Shown here: piece by piece, positions 15,468-24,102 of the stretch | How the letters are laid out: each line of letters begins with the position of its first letter | How positions within the stretch are numbered: the first letter of the stretch is position 1 | Assembly (NCBI RefSeq): GCF_003144315.1 | Contig: NZ_MPDK01000004.1 | Coordinates: forward strand, 1-64,000 | Direction of reading: 5' to 3' | Length of the DNA: 64,000 bases | DNA from: Sulfoacidibacillus thermotolerans | Lineage (GTDB): Bacteria; Bacillota; Bacilli; Alicyclobacillales; SLC66 | Notes under the pieces: generated by a model | The model's input: the letters and a program-made list of their open reading frames with translations, nothing else | What the model was told of the DNA's origin: nothing | The model's database searches: none | Made by a program: the position numbers and the translations under genes

Positions 15468-16574
15468 ATGAATCTGGAAGCGGTGACAGTTCAATCGATG
15501 CTGCAGCGAATGGCGCGCGGAGAATCATTTACTGTACTTGATATTCGATCGAAAACGGACTTTCAAAATTGGCAGTTAAAAGGGATGTCACTACAAGCAG
15601 TGAATGTTCCTTATTTTGATTTTAAGGAAAATGAAGTGAATGATCGGCTGTTACCCGAATGGAGCCACATCGTTTTAGTGTCCATGTATGATCCCGCGGC
15701 CGAACGAGTTGCTGCAGTTTTGCAGGACAAAGGGTATAAAGTGTCTTATCTAGAGGGTGGTCCTTTTGAATGGGATGATTTTTATGTGGAATCTGTGATA
15801 CTTGTTCATCCAAAGATGAAGCTCATTCAGGTGCATCGATTAGCTACGGGGTGCTTATCCTATGTGCTCATTACGGCTAAACAGGCGATTGTCGTAGATC
15901 CGTCACGGCACATCGAACAATATTTAGCAATTGCAGAGCGCGAGCATTCCCAAATTACACATGTAATTGATACACATGTGCATACGGATCATGTTTCAGG
16001 AGCTTTGTCGCTACTTTCCCGCACCCATGCGAAGTACCTGGTTGCACATGGAGAGGTAAGACAATCTGACCTTCCTGTCGAGTTATTAAAAAGGGGAACA
16101 ATGCATGTGGGTTCCTTAGATATTCATGTGATGATTCTCGATACAGAGGGTGAAGTGGGGGGGAGTACACTCCTTGTCGTAGAAAATACGTTTATGTTGT
16201 CTGGGGATACAGTGATTGTCGGTGAAGTGGGGATTGCTGATCTTCAGGGGAGCGCCCAAGAGTGGGCGGAGAAAATTTTTAATGTTGTCTTGCGTGAAGT
16301 GAAATACTTATCAGACGATGTTCTGGTTTTACCGGCCCATTTTGCGGATGTTCAGGCTGTGAATGCGGGTGGCTATATTGGAGCTGTATTAGGTGATGTG
16401 CGATTAGGGGCAGAGGCGATGGGGCATTCTAGGGTGCTTAATTTTACGCATCGCCCGAAAGGTTTTGTGGCTGCGTTACATCCATTTTCCCAAGAAATTC
16501 GCGATCTTAACTTAGGAGTAATAGCTGCCGATGTGACACGTCAAGAATACCTCGAACGAGATTTACGCTTATGA
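15468..16574 (+). CDS. rhodanese-like domain fused to a metallo-beta-lactamase fold hydrolase
   Basis: 368 aa from the ATG at 15468, preceded by AGGGGGA. Residues 1-110 are a rhodanese-like fold (VLDIRSKTDFQNW ... YLEGGPFEWDD). The expected active-site Cys position falls at IVLVSMYDPAAER, which has no Cys, so this domain is probably a non-catalytic binding module. Residues 115-340 are a metallo-beta-lactamase fold with the metal motif THVHTDH at 169-175, LSGDTV and LPAHFAD. The MBL part resembles persulfide dioxygenases (ETHE1/BlhA group), but the domain order (rhodanese first) is reversed from the usual order. A role in sulfur or persulfide metabolism is inferred. Confidence 0.8.
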   Translation: MNLEAVTVQSMLQRMARGESFTVLDIRSKTDFQNWQLKGMSLQAVNVPYFDFKENEVNDRLLPEWSHIVLVSMYDPAAERVAAVLQDKGYKVSYLEGGPFEWDDFYVESVILVHPKMKLIQVHRLATGCLSYVLITAKQAIVVDPSRHIEQYLAIAEREHSQITHVIDTHVHTDHVSGALSLLSRTHAKYLVAHGEVRQSDLPVELLKRGTMHVGSLDIHVMILDTEGEVGGSTLLVVENTFMLSGDTVIVGEVGIADLQGSAQEWAEKIFNVVLREVKYLSDDVLVLPAHFADVQAVNAGGYIGAVLGDVRLGAEAMGHSRVLNFTHRPKGFVAALHPFSQEIRDLNLGVIAADVTRQEYLERDLRL

Positions 16575-16620
16575 TACAATGACTCTTGAATCAGTTTGAC
16601 ACTGGAAGAGGGTTCGCGAT

Positions 16621-17454
16621 TTGTTATCAGAGCGAGAAACATTGAAAAAGGAGTTATTGATTTCAGAGGCGCAGCCAATCTATCAGGCGAGCGCCCTTTT
16701 GCCATTGTTGGAGCAAGAGGCCATCGCACTTTTTAGTCGTACGCTCTGTCTCCCTGTCTTGCATTTTTGGCGGCACCGTCACAGTTTACTCCTAGGGTCA
16801 CGCGATGCTGCATTGCCTTTTATGGAGGAGGCTGCACAGGCGTTTTCGGAAAATGGAATCGCTGTTGCAGTTCGTCCCTTTGGGGGGCTCGCTGTTCTAC
16901 TTGATCCGGGCGTTTTGAATGTATCTTTGATTCTGCCACAGCCGCCGTCATTGGATGATACGTTTTTGTTATTCGCTCATTGGTTGCAACAAAGTTTGCG
17001 CGATTTCGGTGAAGTGGTGATTGGCCAAGTGGAGGGGGCATATTGCAATGGCCGATTTGATCTGGCGATCGAGGGATTAAAATTTGCAGGTATTGCGCAG
17101 CGCCGCATTCAAGATGTGGCGATCGTAAGCGCATTTGTCAATGTGGTAGACACAGATGCATTTGAAAAGCGGGAACCGCTCGTACATGCGTTTTATCGCC
17201 AAGCTGGAAGAATGGATCCTGCTTTTGCCCATCTGATTCCCCCCCTGCGCAAGGGAACAGTTGGTAATCTATACAAGGAAGCATCGCTTCCAGTTGAACA
17301 GGCCGTTGCTTCTGTGACAGAGAAGTTAAAACAACATGCTGCGTTGCTTAGCAATCGTGCGATGCCTTGCCCAACTCTTTCATCAGATTATTATCGTCAA
17401 GCGTTACAACGCTTTATGCAACGACAGCAGCTTAAGGAGTGGATTGCGCGGTGA
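16621..17454 (+). CDS. lipL: octanoyl-[GcvH]:protein N-octanoyltransferase
   Basis: 277 aa. In Bacillus-type lipoate synthesis LipL moves octanoate from GcvH to the E2 subunits. Motifs: VRPFGGLAVLLDPGVLNVSL (residues 84-103), EGAYCNGRFDLAIEGLKFAGIAQRR with Cys142, the expected acyl-thioester nucleophile, and Lys154. The RPFGG in place of RDSGG is a small change from the usual LipL. Starts at TTG 16621 with GGAAGAGGG before it. lipM, lipA and gcvH are not nearby. LplA and LipM are the alternatives, but the GAYC-G pattern favours LipL. Confidence 0.85.
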   Translation: MLSERETLKKELLISEAQPIYQASALLPLLEQEAIALFSRTLCLPVLHFWRHRHSLLLGSRDAALPFMEEAAQAFSENGIAVAVRPFGGLAVLLDPGVLNVSLILPQPPSLDDTFLLFAHWLQQSLRDFGEVVIGQVEGAYCNGRFDLAIEGLKFAGIAQRRIQDVAIVSAFVNVVDTDAFEKREPLVHAFYRQAGRMDPAFAHLIPPLRKGTVGNLYKEASLPVEQAVASVTEKLKQHAALLSNRAMPCPTLSSDYYRQALQRFMQRQQLKEWIAR

Positions 17455-17509
17455 CTTGTTTTTATAGGTGTGAGTAATCGACTGCTCACGAACCGCGAGG
17501 TATCCTTTT

Positions 17510-17926
17510 CTAGTCTATAATCCGCAGTCCCTTCCCTGCCTTTATTTCTTCTACTCCTTGTTCACAATAACCATAAGAGCGCCATGGACAGGTACTGCAT
17601 AAAGTTGGAATGTCGTGGGGGACTATGTTTTGTGCGATGCGGTGTTGAATTTCTTGCCATGGCAATACTTGTCCAATTTGAAGGCCCAATTTTTCGAGAA
17701 CAGCGGCATCACGTGCATGAATATTTGCGTCCTCACAGTGATAGGTTTGCGAATCAGGAAAATTTTTGCACAGATCATCTGGTCCAAGTACAAGGAGGAT
17801 TTTTGTCTCTGGTGCAGTGCGCAACGTTTGGTGCAAGTTTGTCATAGTTGCTACATATGCTGGTGAGTAGCCCATCCCTCGATAACCGAGTAGACAGAGC
17901 AGGTGATGGCCTCGTAAACGAAACAT
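17510..17926 (-). CDS. DUF1284 cysteine-rich protein
   Basis: 138 aa from the ATG at 17926 (MFRLRGHHLLCLLGYRGMGY), with GGAGG ten bases upstream. Conserved cysteines lie in HHLLCL, DDLCKNF, YHCEDANIHARD and the C-terminal LCSTCPWRSYGYCEQG; the spacing suggests a bound metal or Fe-S cluster, which the family is thought to hold but has not been proven here. Function unknown. Single gene, convergent with lipL. Confidence 0.8.
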   Translation of the reverse strand: MFRLRGHHLLCLLGYRGMGYSPAYVATMTNLHQTLRTAPETKILLVLGPDDLCKNFPDSQTYHCEDANIHARDAAVLEKLGLQIGQVLPWQEIQHRIAQNIVPHDIPTLCSTCPWRSYGYCEQGVEEIKAGKGLRIID

Positions 17927-18219
17927 GTCAGATAAGCCTCCTGTATGACGCAATATGCATCGCATTTATTCTACAAGGCATGATTTGGTGATGCAATCAC
18001 TTTGTTGAATTTGTGGCGGCAGGAACAACTGTAAAAACGCAGATTACAGCTTGACGCCGCATGCTGTGTTCATGGTATATTTGCACTATACAATATGGTT
18101 TCTATTCATTATTTAGTAGTCTGAATGAACTAGACGGTGTACAATGACATCGTGGTGATCCATTTAGGAAGCGAGTGATTGATCATACACGATGAATGAG
18201 GCGTGTTGGGAGGTGAACG

Positions 18220-19152
18220 TTGTTGGAACAACCACTTAGTTTGATCGGCGAACCGTCGGCAAATTCGCAGCTGACGTTGACGCGGGCACCTTTTCGCGAG
18301 GTGTTGCGCGACTATGTGAACGTTGTAAAACCAGGAATTACGATGTCAAATATGATGACAACTTTTACTGGGTTGTGGTTGGCGGCGCATGGTCGTCCAA
18401 CTCTAGAATTGACAATCGTCACACTGGTTGGAAGTGGACTTGTCGTCATGTCAGGATGTTCCTTTAATAATTACATGGACCGGGATATCGATCAATATAT
18501 GGCACGCACACAAGATCGTCCCTTGCCAAATTCACGAATTCCGGCATGGAGCGTTCTTTTGCTTGGGACTGTACTTGGAATTTTAGGTGTTTCTATGCTT
18601 GGCGTGTTAGCGAATACATTGTCTGCAATCATGGCACTCATTGGATTGTTTTTCTACGTAATCATTTATACGGGCTTGACTAAACGCACAACAACGCTCA
18701 GTACAGTGATTGGCGGAGTGTCTGGTGCGATGCCTCCTTTGATCGGATGGACGGCGGTTACTGGATCGCTTGGCATGGCAGGTTGGCTGCTTTTTATCTT
18801 TATGTTTTTATGGCAACCGCCGCATTTTCTAGCACTCGCGATGCGTCGCGTGAAGGATTATGCATCTGCTGGAATTCCATTATTGCCTGTATTGTATGGT
18901 TTTGCACCGACTAAGCGGCAAATTGTAGTCTGGACAGCAGCATTAGTCCCAGCTTCGCTTTTATTGACAGCAATTCACGCGGAGGGATTGGTATACTTTT
19001 TCACAGCTCTCGTATTTGGCGGGATTTGGCTGGCAAAAGGCGTGAAGGGATTTTGGGCGAAAGATGATATTGCTTGGGCGACAGATATGTTCCGCTTCTC
19101 TCTCATTTATTTGATGGTTTTATCGATTGTTATGATTATTAATGTTCAGTAG
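18220..19152 (+). CDS. ctaB: protoheme IX farnesyltransferase (heme O synthase)
   Basis: 310 aa UbiA-family membrane prenyltransferase that farnesylates heme B for cytochrome oxidases. First Asp-rich motif NNYMDRDIDQYMARTQDRPLP (about residues 84-104), then GLTKRTTTLSTVIGGVSGAMPPLIGW and the second motif in WQPPHFLALAMRRVKDYASAGIPLLPV. Nine helices. Starts with TTG at 18220 or 18223 after GGGAGGTGA. It stands alone here, away from ctaA and the oxidase genes, and is followed by a strong terminator. Shows the cell makes heme O or heme A, so it is aerobic. Confidence 0.95.
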   Translation: MLEQPLSLIGEPSANSQLTLTRAPFREVLRDYVNVVKPGITMSNMMTTFTGLWLAAHGRPTLELTIVTLVGSGLVVMSGCSFNNYMDRDIDQYMARTQDRPLPNSRIPAWSVLLLGTVLGILGVSMLGVLANTLSAIMALIGLFFYVIIYTGLTKRTTTLSTVIGGVSGAMPPLIGWTAVTGSLGMAGWLLFIFMFLWQPPHFLALAMRRVKDYASAGIPLLPVLYGFAPTKRQIVVWTAALVPASLLLTAIHAEGLVYFFTALVFGGIWLAKGVKGFWAKDDIAWATDMFRFSLIYLMVLSIVMIINVQ

Positions 19153-19171
19153 ATGAATAACGAATAAGAGC

Positions 19172-19207
19172 AAGAGCCGTTTACACATCACTGTGCAAAC
19201 GGCTCTT
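19172..19207 (+). terminator. terminator of ctaB
   Basis: AAGAGCCGTTT pairs with AAACGGCTCTT around a 13-16 nt loop, followed by TTAGG. It lies 20 bases after the stop. The group II intron remnant starts 5 bases beyond it. Confidence 0.85.
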
Positions 19208-19212
19208 TAGGT

Positions 19213-19283
19213 GTACGCCCGGCATGGGCGGAATCTTTAGGGTACAAGTCCCGAACGGGGGTAGCCGTCTCCTCCTCCTTGAT
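19213..19283 (+). mobile_element. group II intron remnant: 5' end joined directly to 3' end (71 nt)
   Basis: The first 50 nt repeat the 5' end of the full intron at 2897 (48 of 50 identical; the first 31 are exact). At CGGGGGT the sequence switches to match the last ~30 nt of that intron: CGGGGGTAGCCGTCTCCTCC TTGAT versus CGGGGGCTAGCCGCCCCCTCC TACTCGAT. So domain I beyond its first 50 nt, the maturase, domain V and most linkers are deleted, apparently by recombination between the CGGGGG copies near both ends. It cannot splice. It proves an earlier insertion at this site. Confidence 0.75.
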
Positions 19284-19309
19284 TTAAAAAGGGAATCGAT
19301 TCACATCGA

Positions 19310-20680
19310 CTAAACAGTTTCGAGGTGTTCATAGTAATACGTCAGTGTGCGTAGACCTTTATCAAAATTTTCGAGGGAAAAATGTTCATTGGGTGCATGA
19401 AAGTTTTCATCTGGTAAACCAAATCCCATTAAAACAATCGGCACGTGCAAAATGCGGTCAAACACTTCGACGATCGGAATGGAGCCGCCCATTCGCATGT
19501 AGTAGGGTTTCACTCCATAACCAGCTTCATAGGCGACTGCAGCGCTTTGAATCGCTGGGGCGTCAAAGCGTGTGACAAACGGCCGACCGGTATCAAAGCG
19601 GGTAACTTGTATCGTGACTCCTTCTGGTGTGTGTGTCCGCACATGTTCTTCAATTAAATCTAAAATGTGTTGCGGATCTTGATGATTGACAAGTCGACAG
19701 GTAATTTTTGCGTGGGCTTGCGCTGGAATCACAGTCTTTGTCCCTTCCCCTTGAAATCCTCCGTAAACGCCGTTAATTTCAAGGGTTGGACGAGCCATGA
19801 AACGTTCGACTGTGGAGTAGCCAGGCTCACCAAAAAGGGCAGACAGGCCGAGTTGTTTGCGGTAAGTTTCATCGTCGTGTGGTAATGCAGCAAGCGCTTC
19901 GCGCTCCTCTGTGGTCAGCGGCTCCACATCATCGTAAAATCCTGCAACAGCAACTTTTCCATCTTTCGTATGTAAGCCAGCGAGCAATTCGACAAGTGCA
20001 TGCAAAGCGTTTGGAACAGCTCCACCGTACAGACCAGAGTGCAAATCAGACTTTGCAGCCTGCACGTCAATTTGCAATGCACATAGCCCGCGTAAACCAT
20101 AGCAGATGGCGGGGGCATTGGGGCCGAGCATCGTGGTGTCAGAGATGAGTAAAACGTCTGCCGATAGTAAATCTTTGTATTCTGAAACGAATTCAGGAAG
20201 GTGTGGACTCCCAATTTCCTCCTCTCCTTCGATGCAAAACTTCACATTGACGGAGAGTTCCTTTTTTGTTTTTAAAATGGCTTCGAGAGCTTTAATGTGC
20301 ATAAAAACTTGCCCTTTGTCGTCTGAAGCGCCACGTGCATAAATCTTCCCTTCACGAATTGTTGGATCGAATGGGTCATTCTCCCATAGTTCTACTGGGT
20401 CAACAGGCTGCACATCATAGTGTCCGTAGATCAACACAGTCGGTTTGTCTTTGGCGTGTAGAAAGTCAGCATAAACGACAGGATTTCCTTTGGTTGGCAT
20501 GACTTTGACGTGTTCAAGTCCAGCTTCTCGTAGACTTTCGGCAATCCAGTTGGCCGCTTGCACCATATCTGATTTATGCGTAGATAATGCGCTGATGCTA
20601 GGGATGCGTAACAAAGCGCTCAATTGTTCAAGATGATGAATTCGCTCTTTTATAAAGTGTTGCTCGATGCGATCTTCCAA
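19310..20680 (-). CDS. M20 family dipeptidase
   Basis: 456 aa from a TTG at 20680, chosen because AAGGAGG lies eight bases upstream; a longer frame to 20725 has no such site. Zinc ligands: His87 and Asp89 in LIYGHYDVQP, Asp120 in ARGASDDKGQV, catalytic Glu153 and Glu154 in CIEGEEEIGS, and later the dimerisation-domain LHSGLYGGAVPNAL and C-terminal HAPNEHF with the last His ligand. This matches the carnosinase/DUG1-like dipeptidases of the M20 family. It hydrolyses dipeptides in the cytoplasm. Single gene, convergent with ctaB. Confidence 0.9.
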   Translation of the reverse strand: MEDRIEQHFIKERIHHLEQLSALLRIPSISALSTHKSDMVQAANWIAESLREAGLEHVKVMPTKGNPVVYADFLHAKDKPTVLIYGHYDVQPVDPVELWENDPFDPTIREGKIYARGASDDKGQVFMHIKALEAILKTKKELSVNVKFCIEGEEEIGSPHLPEFVSEYKDLLSADVLLISDTTMLGPNAPAICYGLRGLCALQIDVQAAKSDLHSGLYGGAVPNALHALVELLAGLHTKDGKVAVAGFYDDVEPLTTEEREALAALPHDDETYRKQLGLSALFGEPGYSTVERFMARPTLEINGVYGGFQGEGTKTVIPAQAHAKITCRLVNHQDPQHILDLIEEHVRTHTPEGVTIQVTRFDTGRPFVTRFDAPAIQSAAVAYEAGYGVKPYYMRMGGSIPIVEVFDRILHVPIVLMGFGLPDENFHAPNEHFSLENFDKGLRTLTYYYEHLETV

Positions 20681-20904
20681 GTGTACATCCTCCTTTTTTC
20701 CTGCAAGCGTGAGAATTTGACGCAAACTGTCAACGGATTCCCTCTCTAGTTATACCACGTAATAAGCCTCCAAAGCATGCTATACTTTTGATATCCAGTA
20801 AAAGCAGAGTGCAGCTTGAACGATGGTTCAGTGGATACCGTGTAAAGCATCTCTATGGTTATGTGTGAAAAAACTAAAAATGCGAACTGGAGAGGGTGAT
20901 TCGC

Positions 20905-21798
20905 GTGCAGGAAGTCTTTGTGACTGCACAGTGGCTGAAAGAACATCTTGATGATGAACATCTCGTAATCATTGACTGCAGATTTACCTTAGGGAAACCG
21001 AACGCCGGATGGGAAGCGTTTCAATCTGGTCACATTCCAAATGCTCAGTATGCTCATTTGGAGCGGGATCTCTCTTCACCCGTACAAGAACATGGAGGGC
21101 GTCACCCACTTCCAGATGCGGATTCCTTTATTCGCTGGTTGGCGCATTTGGGGATCACACCGCAAACACTCGTTGTTGCATACGATGAAAAAGGAGATAT
21201 GGCGCCCCATCTGTGGTGGTTGCTCCGCTATTTTGGCCATGAAAAAGTGCGCGTTCTGGCGGGAGGAATCAATGCCTGGTGGGAAGCTGCTTATCCCATT
21301 TCACAAATCAATGATTCGAATAAAAGCAGTGGGGAAGAGGCTGCGAAACGATTCGATCTCGTATTACAAAAAGTGGAACAGGTGTATCGTCCTCATCCCG
21401 AAATCACCGTCACGCGTTCAGATCTTTTGCAGCGTATCACTGTAGAACCGAATGCTTTCCATTTGATCGATGCGCGCGCTTTGCCTCGATATCTGGGTGA
21501 CGTGGAACCGATTGATCCGGTTGCAGGCCATATTCCAACAGCGATATGCTATCCTTGGGAGGAGACGGCTTCTTTGTTTGTTTCTCCTGATCCTCAAGCT
21601 GCTTTGGCGAAGCGATTTTCGAAGGTACATGACGGAAAAGAAGTTATCGTTTACTGTGGTTCGGGGGTAAGTGCCTGTGTCGATATTTTAGGTTTGCAGG
21701 TGGCCGGGATAGAGGCAAAATTATACCGTGGTAGTTGGAGTGACTGGTGTTCTTACAAAGAAAGTCCAATTGCGCGCGGACCGGAAAGCATGCGGTAA
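20905..21798 (+). CDS. two-domain sulfurtransferase (thiosulfate/3-mercaptopyruvate type)
   Basis: 297 aa from the GTG at 20905 (GAGAGGGTGAT eight bases before); an earlier GTG at 20896 overlaps that site. The N-terminal rhodanese domain has LVIIDCRFTLGKPNAGWEAFQSGHIPNAQ and no catalytic Cys. The C-terminal domain has LIDARALPRYLG...AGHIPTAICYPWEE and the active Cys at about residue 251 in VIVYCGSGVSAC. The CGSGV loop is closer to 3-mercaptopyruvate sulfurtransferases. It moves sulfane sulfur to cyanide, thiols or proteins. Monocistronic with a shared terminator. Confidence 0.9.
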   Translation: MQEVFVTAQWLKEHLDDEHLVIIDCRFTLGKPNAGWEAFQSGHIPNAQYAHLERDLSSPVQEHGGRHPLPDADSFIRWLAHLGITPQTLVVAYDEKGDMAPHLWWLLRYFGHEKVRVLAGGINAWWEAAYPISQINDSNKSSGEEAAKRFDLVLQKVEQVYRPHPEITVTRSDLLQRITVEPNAFHLIDARALPRYLGDVEPIDPVAGHIPTAICYPWEETASLFVSPDPQAALAKRFSKVHDGKEVIVYCGSGVSACVDILGLQVAGIEAKLYRGSWSDWCSYKESPIARGPESMR

Positions 21799-21825
21799 GT
21801 GGAATTTTCCGCAAATATTTATAGA

Positions 21826-21857
21826 GCGGCCACCTGGAGATGGCCGCATTTGCTTTT
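21826..21857. terminator. bidirectional terminator, sulfurtransferase / cyclophilin
   Basis: GCGGCCA (21826-21832) pairs with TGGCCGC (21841-21847). TTTGCTTTT follows on the plus side and AAATATTTATA precedes, so it can end both convergent genes. Confidence 0.8.
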
Positions 21858-21862
21858 GTAGA

Positions 21863-22309
21863 TTATGCTTCAGTCTCTTCGACGCGGATCGATTTCATTC
21901 GATCACCTTGGCGAATCTGATCGATGTACGTGTCTCCAGAGAGCAATTGACCAAAAACTGTATGAACTCCATCTAAGTGTGCTGTGCTTTTGCGATCATG
22001 GACAATAAAAAACTGTGATCCTCCTGTGTCGCGTCCTGCATGTGCCATGGAGAGTGCACCTCGTTGATGTTTTAACGGATTTCCTTGTGTTTCACATTTA
22101 ATGGTATAGCCTGGTCCGCCTGTACCATTTCCTACTGGGCAACCGCCCTGGCTTACAAAACCAGGAATGACGCGATGGAATGTCAATCCATCATAAAATC
22201 CTGAATTTGCCAGTTTCTCGAAATTCGCTACGGTTCCAGGTGCGTATTGGGGAAACAATTCAAATTCTAAGAGGTTGCCATTTTCCATTGTTAAAGTGGC
22301 TTTTTTCAT
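21863..22309 (-). CDS. ppiB: peptidyl-prolyl cis-trans isomerase, cyclophilin type
   Basis: 148 aa from the ATG at 22309 (GGGAGAAT upstream). Cytoplasmic cyclophilin that speeds X-Pro isomerisation. Active-site text [13 protein letters not shown], then [32 protein letters not shown]; the Arg and Phe of the active site and the SMA segment are intact. No signal peptide. Normal size for Bacillus PpiB. Single gene. Confidence 0.93.
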   Translation of the reverse strand: MKKATLTMENGNLLEFELFPQYAPGTVANFEKLANSGFYDGLTFHRVIPGFVSQGGCPVGNGTGGPGYTIKCETQGNPLKHQRGALSMAHAGRDTGGSQFFIVHDRKSTAHLDGVHTVFGQLLSGDTYIDQIRQGDRMKSIRVEETEA

Positions 22310-22571
22310 GTCTTCATTCTCCCTTTGCCAAATTAGCATTCTTGCTAAGTATACCGAGAAGTTTGTCCTCGTGCATCTCTAATCATAAGGAAAACATATG
22401 AGTGGTTTGTGTCACTTGTATCTTCACGCTCGTATGATGCAACTTCGTGTCTTATAATAAGAAAAGCGCGTCTTTGCGAGCGCGCATGCATGATTCGATT
22501 TGAGTTTCTTGGCAGATCGCCATGAGCGTTTAGGATAGGAAATGCATTTGCAACGTAAAGGGGCTTGGTGT

Positions 22572-23657
22572 ATGTACAAGCGCAGAGATACTCGTCCAGT
22601 GCGAGTGGGTGACCTCACGATTGGCGGTAGTGATAAAGTTGTCGTACAGAGCATGACGACAACCAAAACAGCTGATGTAAAAGCTACTGTAGCGGAAATT
22701 TTGCGTTTAGAAGAGGCAGGGTGTGAACTCGTCCGCGTCACAGTAAATTCACAAGAAGCTGCTGAAGCAATTCGTGCAATTAAATCGCAGATCCATATTC
22801 CTTTAGTTGCAGATATTCATTTTGATTATCGATTGGCACTCTCTGCCATTGCAAATGGGATTGATAAAGTACGCATTAATCCTGGAAATATTGGGCAGAG
22901 GGATCGCGTAGAAGCAGTTGTAAAAGCATGTAAAGAGCGCGGGATCCCGATACGCATTGGAGTGAACACGGGCTCGATTGAACGTCATATTCTTGAGAAA
23001 TATGGTTATCCTACTGCACAAGGGATGCTTGAAAGTGCCTTATACCATATTTCGATTCTTGAAGAACTGGATTTTCACGATATTATCGTTTCTATGAAAG
23101 CTTCAGATGTTCCGCTCGCGATTGAAGCGTATAAGTTGGCGGCTGAATCGTTCAATTATCCTTTGCATCTTGGCATTACAGAAGCGGGTACGCTTTTTAG
23201 TGGGACGATTAAAAGCGCGGCAGGGCTAGGCGCTTTGCTTGCGATGGGCATTGGTGACACAGTGCGTGTATCTTTGTCTGCTGATCCGGTAGAAGAGGTG
23301 AAAGTTGCACGTGAATTGCTAAAGGCGTTTGGAATCATTTCAAATGCGGTTACATTGGTTTCCTGTCCTACATGCGGTCGAATTGACATTGATTTGATTC
23401 GTATTGCAAATGAAATCGAGGCATATGTACAAAATATTAAAGCCCCGATTAAAGTTTCTGTCTTAGGATGTGCAGTAAATGGCCCAGGTGAAGCGCGCGA
23501 AGCCGATATTGGGATTGCAGGGGCTAAAGGGGAAGGGTTGTTGTTTCGTTATGGAGAAGTAGTCCGTAAGATTCCCGAACAAGACCTTGTATCTGAATTA
23601 AAAAAGGAAATCGACATTCTAGCAAAACGTTATGCTGAAACAGGGTCGATTCGCTGA
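22572..23657 (+). CDS. ispG: (E)-4-hydroxy-3-methylbut-2-enyl-diphosphate synthase
   Basis: 361 aa from the ATG at 22572 with AAAGGGG nine bases before. The 4Fe-4S enzyme of the penultimate MEP step: converts MEcPP to HMBPP. TIM-barrel N-terminal part with [14 protein letters not shown] and [12 protein letters not shown]-terminal cluster domain with SCPTCGR (two Cys) and [11 protein letters not shown] (third Cys), plus the Glu after them. Length fits bacterial IspG without the plant insert. A perfect TATAAT lies about 115 bases upstream, but its -35 is weak. Shows isoprenoids come from the MEP pathway. Confidence 0.96.
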   Translation: MYKRRDTRPVRVGDLTIGGSDKVVVQSMTTTKTADVKATVAEILRLEEAGCELVRVTVNSQEAAEAIRAIKSQIHIPLVADIHFDYRLALSAIANGIDKVRINPGNIGQRDRVEAVVKACKERGIPIRIGVNTGSIERHILEKYGYPTAQGMLESALYHISILEELDFHDIIVSMKASDVPLAIEAYKLAAESFNYPLHLGITEAGTLFSGTIKSAAGLGALLAMGIGDTVRVSLSADPVEEVKVARELLKAFGIISNAVTLVSCPTCGRIDIDLIRIANEIEAYVQNIKAPIKVSVLGCAVNGPGEAREADIGIAGAKGEGLLFRYGEVVRKIPEQDLVSELKKEIDILAKRYAETGSIR

Positions 23658-23680
23658 TTGCTTTTGACAGTCTTGTAAGT

Positions 23681-23717
23681 GGCGGCGCCGTTTCTATGTA
23701 GAAGCGCCGCCTTTATC
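23681..23717 (+). terminator. terminator of ispG
   Basis: GGCGGCGC pairs with GCGCCGCC around a TTTCTATG loop, followed by TTTATCT. It lies 24 bases after the stop. Confidence 0.85.
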
Positions 23718-23734
23718 TAGTGGGAATTTGTGAG

Positions 23735-23917
23735 TCAATTTTTCTTATGAGTCCATTTGCGGTCTTTGTTTTTTGTTTCTGGAAAGCGTTCTCCGCGTTG
23801 CAAGTGAATCACAACAGTATCTTTTACCGATCCGGCGTGGCGAGCCTCACTAACTTCCACATACATTCCGTCGTTTGGCGCGCGTTCCCCAGGATTAAAC
23901 TGCGTACGTTCCCCCAT
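23735..23917 (-). CDS. YjzC-like small protein
   Basis: 60 aa from the ATG at 23917; GGAGGAG stands eight bases before it, so the longer upstream frame is not used. It begins MGERTQFNPGERAPNDGMYVEV and ends in a basic tail. This is the pattern of the YjzC family, small proteins of spore formers with no known function. Single gene, convergent with ispG. Confidence 0.8.
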   Translation of the reverse strand: MGERTQFNPGERAPNDGMYVEVSEARHAGSVKDTVVIHLQRGERFPETKNKDRKWTHKKN

Positions 23918-24102
23918 GATGAACTCCTCCTGCTGTTTGACGCTAACCGTTTCAATTGTATCGTGCGTCATTGGGTAAGCGGATATGCAGAGTATTTTCA
24001 TAAGGAAGATGATGCCGCACTAAATTTGGTGGTTCTACCCGATTCATGCTAAAGTAATGAAGGCAGACGAAGAAAAGTAAGTAATGCAGGAGGGATACAT
24101 AC

